A stretch of 29,452 nt of DNA from DAIUFH01 sp036844705 (GTDB lineage Bacteria > Bacillota > Clostridia > Tissierellales > Tissierellaceae): contig DAIUFH010000024.1 in the NCBI GenBank assembly GCA_036844705.1, forward strand, positions 1-29,452, written 5' to 3'. How positions within the stretch are numbered: the first letter of the stretch is position 1; every line of letters begins with the position of its first letter. Shown in pieces: positions 1-7,450 of the stretch. Made by a program: the position numbers and the translations under genes. The notes under the pieces are model-generated. The model was given only the letters and a program-made list of their open reading frames with translations. It was not told where the DNA came from and searched no databases.

Positions 1-912
1 AAACCATTAGTTATCATTGCTGAAGATATTGAAGGAGAAGCAATGTCTACATTGGTGCTTAATAAGTTGAGAGGTACATTTAACTGTGTTGCTGTGAAGG
101 CTCCTGGATTTGGTGATAGAAGAAAAGACATGCTTCAAGACATAGCTACCTTAACAGGTGGTAAGGTAATATCCGAAGAATTGGGATATGAATTAAAAGA
201 AGCTACAGTTGAAATGCTCGGTAGGGCATCAAAGGTTAAAGTAGATAAAGAAAATACAGTTATTGTTGACGGACAAGGTGAACAAGAAGAAATCAAGAAT
301 AGAGTAAAACAAATAAGGGCTCAATTAGAATCTACTGAATCAGAATTTGATAAAGAAAAGTTGCAAGAAAGATTAGCTAAATTAGCAGGTGGAGTAGCAG
401 TTATCCAAGTAGGTGCTGCAACTGAAACCGAATTAAAGGAAAGAAAATTAAGAATAGAAGATGCTCTAGCAGCAACAAGAGCAGGTGTTGAAGAAGGTAT
501 GGTTCCTGGCGGTGGTACAGTTTTAATCGATGCTATACCAGCAGTTTCTGCATTGCTTAAAGATGCTCATGGGGATGAGAAGACAGGTATCAATATTATA
601 GTAAGAGCATTGGAAGAACCAATAAGACAAATTGCAGCTAATGCGGGATTAGAAGGCTCAGTTATAGTTGAAAGGGTTAAGCAAGAAAAAACAGGTATAG
701 GATTTAATGCATTGACTGAAGAATATGTAGATATGATTAAAGTAGGTATTTCAGACCCTACAAAGGTAACCCGTTCTGCACTTCAAAATGCAGCTAGTGT
801 TGCAGCTATGGTATTGACAACTGAAGGTGCAGTTGCAGATGTAGAAAAAGAAGACCCTGCCGCAGCTATGGGCGGTATGGGAGGAATGAATGGAATGGGC
901 GGTATGATGTAG
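1..912 (+). CDS. groEL: Chaperonin GroEL, C-terminal part (cut by window start)
   Basis: This is the C-terminal part of the 60-kDa chaperonin, which folds proteins in a double ring with GroES in the cytoplasm. The frame is open from base 1, so the gene begins outside the window. The first ATG at 43 lies inside the apical domain and is not the start. Visible signatures are KAPGFGDRR, the intermediate-domain VEEGMVPGGGT segment, EEPIRQIAANAG, and the typical Gly-Met-rich tail with GGMGGM repeats before the TAG stop. About 303 of the usual roughly 540 residues are present. A strong hairpin follows, so groEL is the last gene of its operon, as in a standard groES-groEL unit. Confidence 0.98.
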   Translation, partial: KPLVIIAEDIEGEAMSTLVLNKLRGTFNCVAVKAPGFGDRRKDMLQDIATLTGGKVISEELGYELKEATVEMLGRASKVKVDKENTVIVDGQGEQEEIKNRVKQIRAQLESTESEFDKEKLQERLAKLAGGVAVIQVGAATETELKERKLRIEDALAATRAGVEEGMVPGGGTVLIDAIPAVSALLKDAHGDEKTGINIIVRALEEPIRQIAANAGLEGSVIVERVKQEKTGIGFNALTEEYVDMIKVGISDPTKVTRSALQNAASVAAMVLTTEGAVADVEKEDPAAAMGGMGGMNGMGGMM

Positions 913-946
913 GAGCCGTCATAAACGATTAATATTTGTTTATTGA

Positions 947-985
947 AACAGAGGTAGCTTATTATTAGGCTACCTCTGTTAATTT
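947..985 (+). terminator. Terminator after groEL
   Basis: A perfect 12-bp inverted repeat (AACAGAGGTAGC / GCTACCTCTGTT) has a short AT loop and is followed by a TTAATTTATTT tail. The tail is not a pure U-run, but the stem is very stable and lies 35 bases after the stop codon. Confidence 0.85.
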
Positions 986-1075
986 ATTTACTGCGTTTCT
1001 AGAGTTCAATCTCATTGTATCTAATTTGTTGCTTGTTTATCTCTTCAGTATATATTATTATATAATTAAGCATTA

Positions 1076-1117
1076 GTAAAATTCATATATTTTATATAAA
1101 TAATTCCTAAGAAGAAT
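1076..1117 (+). promoter_or_regulatory. Likely LysR-type operator upstream of the first lysR gene
   Basis: A 17-base block (1076-1092, GTAAAATTCATATATTT) is also found upstream of the second lysR gene at 3401-3417. Exactly 27 bases after each block starts lies a dyad ATTC-N7-GAAT (1103-1117 here, 3428-3442 there), which fits the T-N11-A core bound by LysR-type regulators. In both copies the dyad starts 29 bases before the ATG. Autoregulation is inferred from this conservation. Confidence 0.55.
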
Positions 1118-1131
1118 GATTGGAGGAAATC

Positions 1132-2034
1132 ATGGACATAAAACAAATAAGAGCATTTATATCAGTTGCAAATCATTTAAGTTTTACAAAGGCATCTGAG
1201 GAAATGTTTATGACACAATCATCAATCAGTAAGATAATTAAAACCCTCGAAGAAGAATTAGAAACACAGCTCTTCTATAGAAACCCTAAGATACAATTGA
1301 CTGATTCAGGGCATGAGCTTTATAAACAGTCCATAAACCTTATTTCTCTTATGGATAATATTCCAATTGAAATTCATAATTTGATAAAATTAAAAAAAGG
1401 TGTAATAAATATTGGAATACCTCCTATAATCGGAGCCTCCTTTTTTCCAAGAATAATTGGAGAATTTAAATCTATTTTTCCAGGTATAGAAATAAAGCTA
1501 TTAGAGGTTGGCTCAAAGATAATAGAAGAGAAGCTGGAAAAAGGAGATTTGGATATTGGTATAGTGTGTTCATATCCAAATGATAGGGCAAATTTTGATA
1601 TGTTTAAATATGTTAAAAGTCCATTAATGCTTGGTGTAAATATCAATAATCCATTGGCTGAGAAGGACATAGTCCTATATAAGGAACTAAAGAATGAGAA
1701 TTTTGTATTATTCCAGCAGGATTTCAGTTTATATGACTTTATCATAGGTAGATGTGTTGAAAATGATTTTGAACCGAATATTATATGCAATAGTTCTCAA
1801 AGAGATTTTATAATAGAGATGGTGGCTACAAATTTAGGGGTTACTTTTTTCCCCGAAATAACAAGCTCTACTATTAATAGACCAGATATAAAATTTATTC
1901 CTCTAGAGGATCCACAGATTAATTTAAATCTATTGGTAATCTGGAAAAGTGACAGATACCTATCCTATGCAAGCAAGAAATGGCTGGAATTTGCTGCTTC
2001 GAAAAAGGGGATAGAGCTCGAATTTAAACAATAA
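1132..2034 (+). CDS. LysR-family transcriptional regulator (paralogue 1)
   Basis: A 300-residue LysR-type regulator with a winged helix-turn-helix at about residues 1-60 (MDIKQIRAFISVAN start, FTKASEEMFMTQSSISKIIKTLEEEL recognition region) and a periplasmic-binding-protein-like effector domain from about residue 90. The ATG at 1132 is preferred over a TTG at 1120 because GGAGG at 1122-1126 is correctly spaced for it and the protein then aligns with its paralogue from the first residue. It is convergent with the glutamate dehydrogenase gene and shares a terminator with it. It closely resembles the regulator at 3457 along its length. The position on either side of gdh suggests control of glutamate catabolism, but the effector cannot be read from the sequence. 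Confidence 0.93.
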   Translation: MDIKQIRAFISVANHLSFTKASEEMFMTQSSISKIIKTLEEELETQLFYRNPKIQLTDSGHELYKQSINLISLMDNIPIEIHNLIKLKKGVINIGIPPIIGASFFPRIIGEFKSIFPGIEIKLLEVGSKIIEEKLEKGDLDIGIVCSYPNDRANFDMFKYVKSPLMLGVNINNPLAEKDIVLYKELKNENFVLFQQDFSLYDFIIGRCVENDFEPNIICNSSQRDFIIEMVATNLGVTFFPEITSSTINRPDIKFIPLEDPQINLNLLVIWKSDRYLSYASKKWLEFAASKKGIELEFKQ

Positions 2035-2060
2035 AAAGGCTGGTAATCTCAGCCTTTTTT
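2033..2060. terminator. Bidirectional terminator between lysR-1 and gdh
   Basis: The hairpin AAAAAGGCTG-N7-CAGCCTTTTT has an A-run on one side and a T-run on the other, so it can stop transcription from both convergent genes. It overlaps both stop codons. Confidence 0.9.
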
Positions 2061-3309
2061 AATACCATCCTCTAACCTTCATTACTTCAGCAATCTTCTT
2101 AACTGAAGACATATATGCAGCACGTCTTATAGAAACCTTATATTCTTCTACTATATTCCATATATCATGGAAGGCTTCAACCATTGCTCTTTCTTCTTTT
2201 TTTATTACTTCTTCTTCACTCCAATAATGGGAGTATAGATTTTGAACCCATTCAAAATATGATACTGTAACACCACCAGCATTTGTCAATATATCGGGAG
2301 TAACATAAATTCCACGTTCATTCAATATTTCATCTGCATCGGGAGTAATAGGTCCATTGGCGCCTTCACAGATAAGCTTTGCGTTAATTTTCTTTGCAAT
2401 TTCAGCATTAATTGCATTTTCTAATGCTGCAGGTACTAAAATATCAATTTGCAACGACCAGAATTCATCGACAGATATTACATTAGCCTTTGGATATTGT
2501 TTTTTGTCTTTATTTACTTTAAGGAAACTGCTAAAATCATTATAATCTATTCCGTCCTTATTATATAAAGCAAAATCCTTAAAACCTATTGCTACTACCT
2601 TTGCACCTTGATCTTGAAGATGCTTAGCAGTATAGCTACCTACATTTCCAAAACCTTGGATTGAGACAGTAGCATCCTTTATAGCAATACCAACTTTCTT
2701 ACCTGCTTCCCTTGCGACAATTGCTACACCTAATCCGGTAGCTTCAGTCCTTCCCTGAGAACCTCCCCATACAATTGGTTTTCCTGTTATAATTCCAGGA
2801 GTATGTTCTCCGGTTATCTTCATGTATTCATCTGCCATCCAACCCATTATCTGTTCATTTGTATTTACATCTGGGGCAGCTATATCTATTCTCTCGCCTA
2901 TATACCTCCAAATTCCCCTTATATAACCTCTTGATAGCCTTTCCAATTCTCTTTGGGATAAAGTATTTGGGTCAACAGCAATTCCGCCTTTACCACCGCC
3001 AAGTGGTAAACCTAATACACAACATTTTAGGCTCATCCACATAGATAATGCCTTTACCTCGTTCATATTTACATCGGGATGAAATCTAATACCACCCTTT
3101 GCTGGACCCATTGCATCACTATGTGCTGCTCTAAATCCTTTGAAAACCTTTAAAGATCCATCATCCATAACAACCGGAATTGATATCTCAATTACTCTTT
3201 GTGGACATTTCAACAATTCATAAACTCCTTGATCTAATCCTAAATTAGTTACAGCCTCTTGAATTCTAATTTGTGCATTTTTTAATGGATTCAAGTTTTC
3301 TAGTGTCAT
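2059..3309 (-). CDS. gdhA: Glutamate dehydrogenase (Glu/Leu/Phe/Val dehydrogenase family)
   Basis: A 416-residue hexameric-type glutamate dehydrogenase that interconverts glutamate with 2-oxoglutarate and ammonium. It shows the substrate-binding PAKGGIRFHP segment (around K71), the catalytic-lysine motif PLGGGKGG (K107), and the nucleotide-binding glycine motif GFGNVGSYTAKHL at about residues 220-232. The length matches the small catabolic NAD-type class (RocG/GudB and clostridial enzymes). The start ATG follows GGAGGG. The gene is divergent from one LysR gene and convergent with a second one; LysR proteins commonly control such dehydrogenases. In an amino-acid fermenter it would feed NADH and 2-oxoglutarate into glutamate degradation. 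Coenzyme preference is inferred, not seen. Confidence 0.96.
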   Translation of the reverse strand: MTLENLNPLKNAQIRIQEAVTNLGLDQGVYELLKCPQRVIEISIPVVMDDGSLKVFKGFRAAHSDAMGPAKGGIRFHPDVNMNEVKALSMWMSLKCCVLGLPLGGGKGGIAVDPNTLSQRELERLSRGYIRGIWRYIGERIDIAAPDVNTNEQIMGWMADEYMKITGEHTPGIITGKPIVWGGSQGRTEATGLGVAIVAREAGKKVGIAIKDATVSIQGFGNVGSYTAKHLQDQGAKVVAIGFKDFALYNKDGIDYNDFSSFLKVNKDKKQYPKANVISVDEFWSLQIDILVPAALENAINAEIAKKINAKLICEGANGPITPDADEILNERGIYVTPDILTNAGGVTVSYFEWVQNLYSHYWSEEEVIKKEERAMVEAFHDIWNIVEEYKVSIRRAAYMSSVKKIAEVMKVRGWY

Positions 3310-3394
3310 AGCATATCCCTCCGTAAATTTTATTATTATCTATTTCATAAGTTAATGTTGTAAATGATTACTTATTATACTAATATATAAGGTG

Positions 3395-3442
3395 TTGAAT
3401 GTAAAATTCATATATTTACTAGAATATATTCCAATATAGAAT
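3395..3442. promoter_or_regulatory. Divergent gdh / lysR-2 control region
   Basis: The intergenic region carries the second copy of the 17-base block (3401-3417) and of the ATTC-N7-GAAT dyad (3428-3442). The perfect palindrome GAATATATTC (3422-3431) overlaps the dyad. On the minus strand TTTACA (3405-3400) and TAGTAT with 17-base spacing form a plausible gdh promoter, so its -35 box overlaps the conserved block. Regulator binding here could control both genes. Confidence 0.5.
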
Positions 3443-3456
3443 GGTGGTAGACAATC

Positions 3457-4350
3457 ATGGACTTAAAACAGATAAGGACATTTATTAGTGTAGCCAACAC
3501 ATTAAATTTTACTAAATCGGCTGAAGAACTTTTCATTACCCAATCTAATGTTAGCAAAATAATTAAATCCCTAGAGGATGAACTTGGTACTCTTTTGTTT
3601 TATAGAAACCCGAAAATTGAGTTAACAGAGATAGGCAAAGCGATTTATACTCAGTCAATTAATATAGTAAGTCTAATGGAGAATATATCATTGGAGGTAG
3701 AAAATTTTTATGAGCTTAATAAAGGAGAAATAAAGATAGGAATTCCCCCATTGACAGGTTCATCCTTTTTCCCAAAGATAATTGGTGAATTCAACAATAA
3801 ATATCCAAATGTTGAGATGAAGCTATTTGAAAGTGGTTCCAAACAAATTGAACACAAACTGGAAAACGGTGAATTGGATATAGGAATTATGGTTTCCGAT
3901 CCATTAAAAAATGATATTTATAATTCTATTGAATTTATAAGAAGTCCTCTAAAGGTTGCAATCAATAAAAACAATCCTCTTTCTCAAAAAGAACTTATAA
4001 CATTTGATGATTTAAAAAATGAAAAATTCGTATTGTTTCAAGAGGATTTCAAATTATATGATAATATAATTGAAAGATGTGAAAAAAGCAACTTTAAACC
4101 ATATATAATTTGCAAGAGCTCCCAGAGAGAATTTATTATTGAGATGGTTGCATCAGATGTAGGGATAGCCTTTCTTCCAGATGTAATATGCATGGAGACC
4201 AATAGAAAAAATATTGTATTTATACAAGTTGAGGAACCAGGTATTTATTTAAATCTTTCCATAGCATGGAGAAAAGACAGATATCTTTCACATGCCAGCA
4301 GGGAATGGATAAGATTTTCTTCAGAAAAATTACATGCAGTAGTTTCATAA
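3457..4350 (+). CDS. LysR-family transcriptional regulator (paralogue 2)
   Basis: A 297-residue LysR-type regulator starting MDLKQIRTFISVAN, with the winged helix-turn-helix at about residues 1-60 and an effector-binding domain from about residue 90. By eye more than half of its residues match the regulator at 1132, including LFYRNPKI, SSREFIIEMVA-like and SHASREW-like segments, which indicates a local duplication. It is divergent from gdh, the usual arrangement for a LysR regulator and its target. The ATG is supported by the co-linear alignment with paralogue 1. A glutamate- or 2-oxoglutarate-responsive role is inferred from position only. Confidence 0.93.
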   Translation: MDLKQIRTFISVANTLNFTKSAEELFITQSNVSKIIKSLEDELGTLLFYRNPKIELTEIGKAIYTQSINIVSLMENISLEVENFYELNKGEIKIGIPPLTGSSFFPKIIGEFNNKYPNVEMKLFESGSKQIEHKLENGELDIGIMVSDPLKNDIYNSIEFIRSPLKVAINKNNPLSQKELITFDDLKNEKFVLFQEDFKLYDNIIERCEKSNFKPYIICKSSQREFIIEMVASDVGIAFLPDVICMETNRKNIVFIQVEEPGIYLNLSIAWRKDRYLSHASREWIRFSSEKLHAVVS

Positions 4351-4405
4351 TTATCAACGTTAATATTAATGAATATAATCTACTATCATAACCAAAAAGA
4401 TACTA

Positions 4406-4434
4406 TTGAAAATATGTCAAAATATCAGTAAGAT
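4406..4434 (+). promoter_or_regulatory. Probable promoter for the C92-like gene
   Basis: TTGAAA (4406-4411), a 17-base spacer and TAAGAT (4429-4434) resemble a housekeeping sigma promoter about 40 bases before the GTG start. Confidence 0.45.
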
Positions 4435-4475
4435 AGGATATGATTATATTTAAAATCATTAGTTGAGGTGTTAAA

Positions 4476-5039
4476 GTGGATAAGAAAAAAAGAATATATA
4501 TTATGCTATCGCATAGCGGATCATTGTTTTCAAAGATGATTACTTTGTGCACTAGGGAGCCATATACTCACGTGTCAATAGCTTTTGATGAGCACTTAAA
4601 GGAAATGTACAGCTTTGGAAGACTCAATCCTTATAATCCGATAATAGGGGGATTTGTAAAGGAGGATATAGTAAATGGTACATTTGGAAGGTTTCCCCAT
4701 GCTAGGTGTGCACTGTACTCATTAGAGATTGATGCTTATCAATATAATAGTCTTAGAAATGAATTATTCAAATTTAAAATTGAAAGCAATAAATATGGTT
4801 ATAATTTATTAGGAGTATTAAGTGCAGCATTTAATTTTCCATTGCATAGGAAATACAGTTATTTCTGTTCGCAATTTGTATCTGAGATATTGTTAAACAG
4901 TGGAATTAGAATAATAGATAAGAATCCGAGTTTAACTGCACCTATGGATTTTATGAACTGTAAGGAACTTGAAATCATATATGAGGGTGAACTTAGGGAT
5001 TATAGCCAAAGAGAAAAAGTATTATCAATGCAATTATAA
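4476..5039 (+). CDS. Papain-like/permuted NlpC-P60 (YiiX, C92-type) protein
   Basis: A 187-residue cytoplasmic-looking protein with no signal peptide. The pattern of a histidine early in YTHVSIAFD (H32) and a cysteine late in YFCSQFVSEIL (C131) is the circularly permuted NlpC/P60 order of the YaeF/YiiX amidase-like group, where His and Cys form the catalytic dyad. Substrates of this group are mostly unknown; amides, lipids or peptides have been proposed. The GTG start at 4476 follows GAGGTG at 4465-4470. It stands alone between its own promoter and terminator, so context gives no further hint. The family call is a motif judgement and the specific reaction is not known. Confidence 0.72.
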   Translation: MDKKKRIYIMLSHSGSLFSKMITLCTREPYTHVSIAFDEHLKEMYSFGRLNPYNPIIGGFVKEDIVNGTFGRFPHARCALYSLEIDAYQYNSLRNELFKFKIESNKYGYNLLGVLSAAFNFPLHRKYSYFCSQFVSEILLNSGIRIIDKNPSLTAPMDFMNCKELEIIYEGELRDYSQREKVLSMQL

Positions 5040-5073
5040 AATTTATATTTATAAAAAAACTAGGTAGCAATTA

Positions 5074-5106
5074 AAAAGTCATCATTGGATGACTTTCCTT
5101 TTTTAT
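5074..5106 (+). terminator. Terminator after the C92-like gene
   Basis: The inverted repeat AAAGTCATC / GATGACTTT with a small loop is followed by CCTTTTTTATT. Confidence 0.88.
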
Positions 5107-5205
5107 TGTTCCAAGTAAAGACGAAAGAACTACGAACTTTTTTATTTTTCTTTGCAGTATTAATTAATTATTTTTCGTTATAATTATGTAGAGAGGAGGG
5201 GAGGC

Positions 5206-5763
5206 ATGAATAACGAAGAAATCTTTATAAAAGAAGCAGCTTCTGGGAATGAAGAAGCCTATGCAGAACTAATAAATACATATAAAAGTTATGTTTTTGC
5301 AATTATTCTCAATTTTATTAAGGATTATAATGAAGCTGAAAACATAGCCCAAGAAGTTTTTTTACAGATTTATGTCTCCCTTAATAAGTTTGAATACGAT
5401 AATTTCAAGTCATGGATTGGTAAAATAGCAGCTAATAAGTCAATAGATTGGCTTAGAAAGAAGAAGTCCAAATACAAGGAAGAGTTAGTAGATGATGAAG
5501 TGTTAGAGAACTCTGAGGCGAATATATCCAACAATCCTGAATCACTGATAGTTGAGAAAGAGAGAAGAGAAAACCTTATAAATATGCTCAATACTTTACC
5601 CGATGCTTATAGGGATACTCTAGAAAAATTTTACTTTCAGGAAAAAACCTATGAGCTAATCGCAGAGGAAGATAATGTATCTGTAAAAACAGTGGCATCT
5701 AGACTTTATAGAGCAAAATTATTGTTAAAAGAGAAATGGAGGGATGAGAATGAAGCATTATGA
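5206..5763 (+). CDS. ECF-type RNA polymerase sigma factor
   Basis: A 185-residue group-4 (ECF) sigma factor. Region 2 (about residues 10-85) shows AYAELINTYKSYVFAI, the core-binding AENIAQEVFLQIY and SWIGKIAANKSIDWLRKKK. After an acidic linker, region 4 (about residues 125-178) shows LPDAYRDTLEKFYF, YELIAEEDNVSVKTVASRLYRAK. The ATG follows GGAGGGGAGG. It overlaps the next gene, which encodes a zinc-binding anti-sigma factor, the usual partner arrangement. The operon probably responds to envelope stress because the rest of it encodes membrane proteins. No convincing ECF autoregulatory promoter was found upstream. Confidence 0.95.
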   Translation: MNNEEIFIKEAASGNEEAYAELINTYKSYVFAIILNFIKDYNEAENIAQEVFLQIYVSLNKFEYDNFKSWIGKIAANKSIDWLRKKKSKYKEELVDDEVLENSEANISNNPESLIVEKERRENLINMLNTLPDAYRDTLEKFYFQEKTYELIAEEDNVSVKTVASRLYRAKLLLKEKWRDENEAL

Positions 5764-6220
5764 TTATATAGAGTGGTTGTTATATAAGAACAAGGCACTG
5801 TCAGATGAAAAATTAAAAGAGATGGAAGCTCACCTATATAATTGTGATATATGTATGGATATTTTTCTATCCCTAGTAAGTGAAGACGAAATTAAAATGG
5901 CAGGAAGCATGTTAACCAATGATTTTACTGATAAAGTCATAGATAAATTACCTAAATATAAGGTTGAAAAGAAAGAAATAGAACACGATAAAAAGCATTT
6001 TTATTATCAATTTGGAATTTATGCTGCGGTAGCTACAGTAACGATAGTAATGAGCTTGAGTGGGGTTTTTACCCATATGGTTGATGCAGTACCCAAGATT
6101 GCATCATCAATTCAGGTGAATGATCAATGTTTCGAACAAAATATAATAGTTAAATTATCTGATAGAATTATTAATTCTACATCTTACTTGATAACTAGTA
6201 TTGAAAACATTAGCAATTAG
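5750..6220 (+). CDS. Zinc-finger anti-sigma factor, single-pass membrane
   Basis: A 156-residue anti-sigma factor of the zf-HC2/ZAS type. The motif HLYNCDIC is the zinc-binding H-X3-C-X2-C signature, located about 30 residues from the N-terminus as expected. One membrane helix follows (IYAAVATVTIVMSLSGVF, about residues 85-105), leaving a short external tail of about 50 residues. It should hold the ECF factor at the membrane until a signal releases it. ATG 5750 is chosen because GGAGGG (5738-5743) is correctly spaced; ATG 5744 abuts the ribosome site. The 14-base overlap with the sigma gene implies translational coupling. Confidence 0.87.
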   Translation: MKHYDYIEWLLYKNKALSDEKLKEMEAHLYNCDICMDIFLSLVSEDEIKMAGSMLTNDFTDKVIDKLPKYKVEKKEIEHDKKHFYYQFGIYAAVATVTIVMSLSGVFTHMVDAVPKIASSIQVNDQCFEQNIIVKLSDRIINSTSYLITSIENISN

Positions 6221-6241
6221 ACTATTTTAGGAGGAGATATA

Positions 6242-7012
6242 ATGAAACAAAAAAGCAAGTTTGTAACATTTATATTATCAGTTGTTCCAGGATTATCACA
6301 TTTATATGTTGGAATAATGGATAGAGCAGTAATATTCTTTATGTTGTTTGCTGGAATTCTTTTTGGAAGTTTGGGGCTTAGCCTAATAGCAGATGATGGT
6401 GATTTTATGTTACTATTTTTAATTGGCTACCCTATACTATGGCTTGTTGCATTGGTGGATATATTTTCGATTCTAAAAAAGATTAAACTAAATCAGCTTT
6501 ATAATAATGGTGAAATTGACTATGAAGCTCTGGATCCTAAGTTAAATAAAAAAACCATAACTCTTTCGCTATCTATAATCCCTGGAGCAGGTCATATGTA
6601 TCTGGGATATCAGAAAAAGGGATTAATGATAATGGGTACATTTCTTTTATCTGTATTCTTTATGGGCTGGTTAGGAATATCACTGCTATTGTTTTTATTG
6701 CCATTAATATGGTTTTACAGCTTCTTTGATGCAATGCATATCGTAGACGGAAATAAGGATGAGTCTATAGATGAGGAGTTTAAACTACCGGATATTAAAC
6801 ATGAATGGATTGCATATGGACTGATTATAATGGGACTTATGATCATTATAGAAAGGATTCTATTCCCGATGATAAACCCTCAGATGAGAAGCTATATTCA
6901 AACGTCAATAATATCATTGATATTTATAATCTCCGGTGTTGTGATACTCAGAAAAAATAATAATAAAGATACAAACGGAATAGAGAAGAAGGATGAAGAA
7001 AATGAAGATTAA
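6242..7012 (+). CDS. Multi-pass membrane protein with two PGxxHxYxG repeats
   Basis: A 256-residue integral membrane protein with about seven hydrophobic segments. It contains an internal duplication: SVVPGLSHLYVG (about residues 13-24) and SIIPGAGHMYLG (about residues 108-120), each followed by a basic patch and two hydrophobic helices. This PGxGHxYxG-type signature is reminiscent of TM2-domain proteins. The C-terminus is charged (KKDEENED). It lies 21 bases after the anti-sigma gene behind AGGAGGAG and overlaps the next gene, so it is part of the ECF operon. It may act in sensing or responding to the envelope signal. The biochemical function is unknown. Confidence 0.75.
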   Translation: MKQKSKFVTFILSVVPGLSHLYVGIMDRAVIFFMLFAGILFGSLGLSLIADDGDFMLLFLIGYPILWLVALVDIFSILKKIKLNQLYNNGEIDYEALDPKLNKKTITLSLSIIPGAGHMYLGYQKKGLMIMGTFLLSVFFMGWLGISLLLFLLPLIWFYSFFDAMHIVDGNKDESIDEEFKLPDIKHEWIAYGLIIMGLMIIIERILFPMINPQMRSYIQTSIISLIFIISGVVILRKNNNKDTNGIEKKDEENED

Positions 7013-7310
7013 GAGAGTTGGAACCATAACAATGGCTATAATCTTAATAGCCTTAGGGATTATCATATTTGTATCTCAGATTAGTGGTGTAACTGCGATA
7101 AATATGATAATGAAACTATGGCCGCTTATGCTTATATTACTAGGTACAGAAATACTGTACTTTAGATATAAATCAAAGGATGATGAAATTATAATTAAGT
7201 ATGATATATTCAGTATATTTCTAGTAATGTTTATACTTTTTACTAATTTGGGACTGTATGCACTATCAGAAATAGGATTCATAGAAATATTAAAGGAATC
7301 AATTATGTAA
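7002..7310 (+). CDS. Small membrane protein, LiaI/LiaF-like TM region (DUF5668-like)
   Basis: A 102-residue protein with three hydrophobic stretches. The N-terminal part (VGTITMAIILIALGIIIF ... LWPLMLILLGTEILYF) matches the pattern of the LiaI/LiaF-like transmembrane region, with the characteristic WPLxLIxLG motif. ATG 7002 is preferred over 6993 because AGAAGG at 6987-6992 is properly spaced for it. It overlaps the upstream gene by 11 bases and is the last gene before a terminator. In Bacillus, LiaF-type proteins belong to envelope-stress signalling, which agrees with the ECF/anti-sigma context. The role here is inferred. Confidence 0.72.
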   Translation: MKIKRVGTITMAIILIALGIIIFVSQISGVTAINMIMKLWPLMLILLGTEILYFRYKSKDDEIIIKYDIFSIFLVMFILFTNLGLYALSEIGFIEILKESIM

Positions 7311-7316
7311 AAACTT

Positions 7317-7341
7317 AAAGAACCCTCGGGTTCTTTTTTTC
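7317..7341 (+). terminator. Terminator of the ECF operon
   Basis: The stem AAAGAACCC / GGGTTCTTT has a two-base loop and is followed by a long T-run. Confidence 0.92.
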
Positions 7342-7345
7342 TTTC

Positions 7346-7374
7346 TTGACACAAACTATTATTTTTGATACATT
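7346..7374 (+). promoter_or_regulatory. guaB promoter
   Basis: Consensus -35 TTGACA (7346-7351), 17-base spacer and -10 TACATT (7369-7374). The leader to the TTG start is about 70 bases. No guanine or other purine riboswitch fold was recognisable in it. Confidence 0.75.
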
Positions 7375-7450
7375 AGTAGGAAAATTATTGTTAGATAAAT
7401 TTAAAGTATATAAAAGTGGAATACTAAAGAAAACGTGAGGAGGAATTGAT

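Noticed and set aside
1120..1131. TTG start at 1120 for the first LysR gene, adding four residues
   Set aside because: The TTG overlaps the GGAGG ribosome site; ATG 1132 is well spaced and aligns with the paralogue.
1374..1790. Long minus-strand open frame inside the first LysR gene, and similar opposite-strand frames in guaB, the NuoF-like gene and the activase
   Set aside because: They have no ribosome sites or family signatures and are explained by composition of the real genes on the other strand.
7375..7450. Purine riboswitch before guaB
   Set aside because: The leader is short and AT-rich, with none of the conserved loop sequences or a terminator/antiterminator pair.
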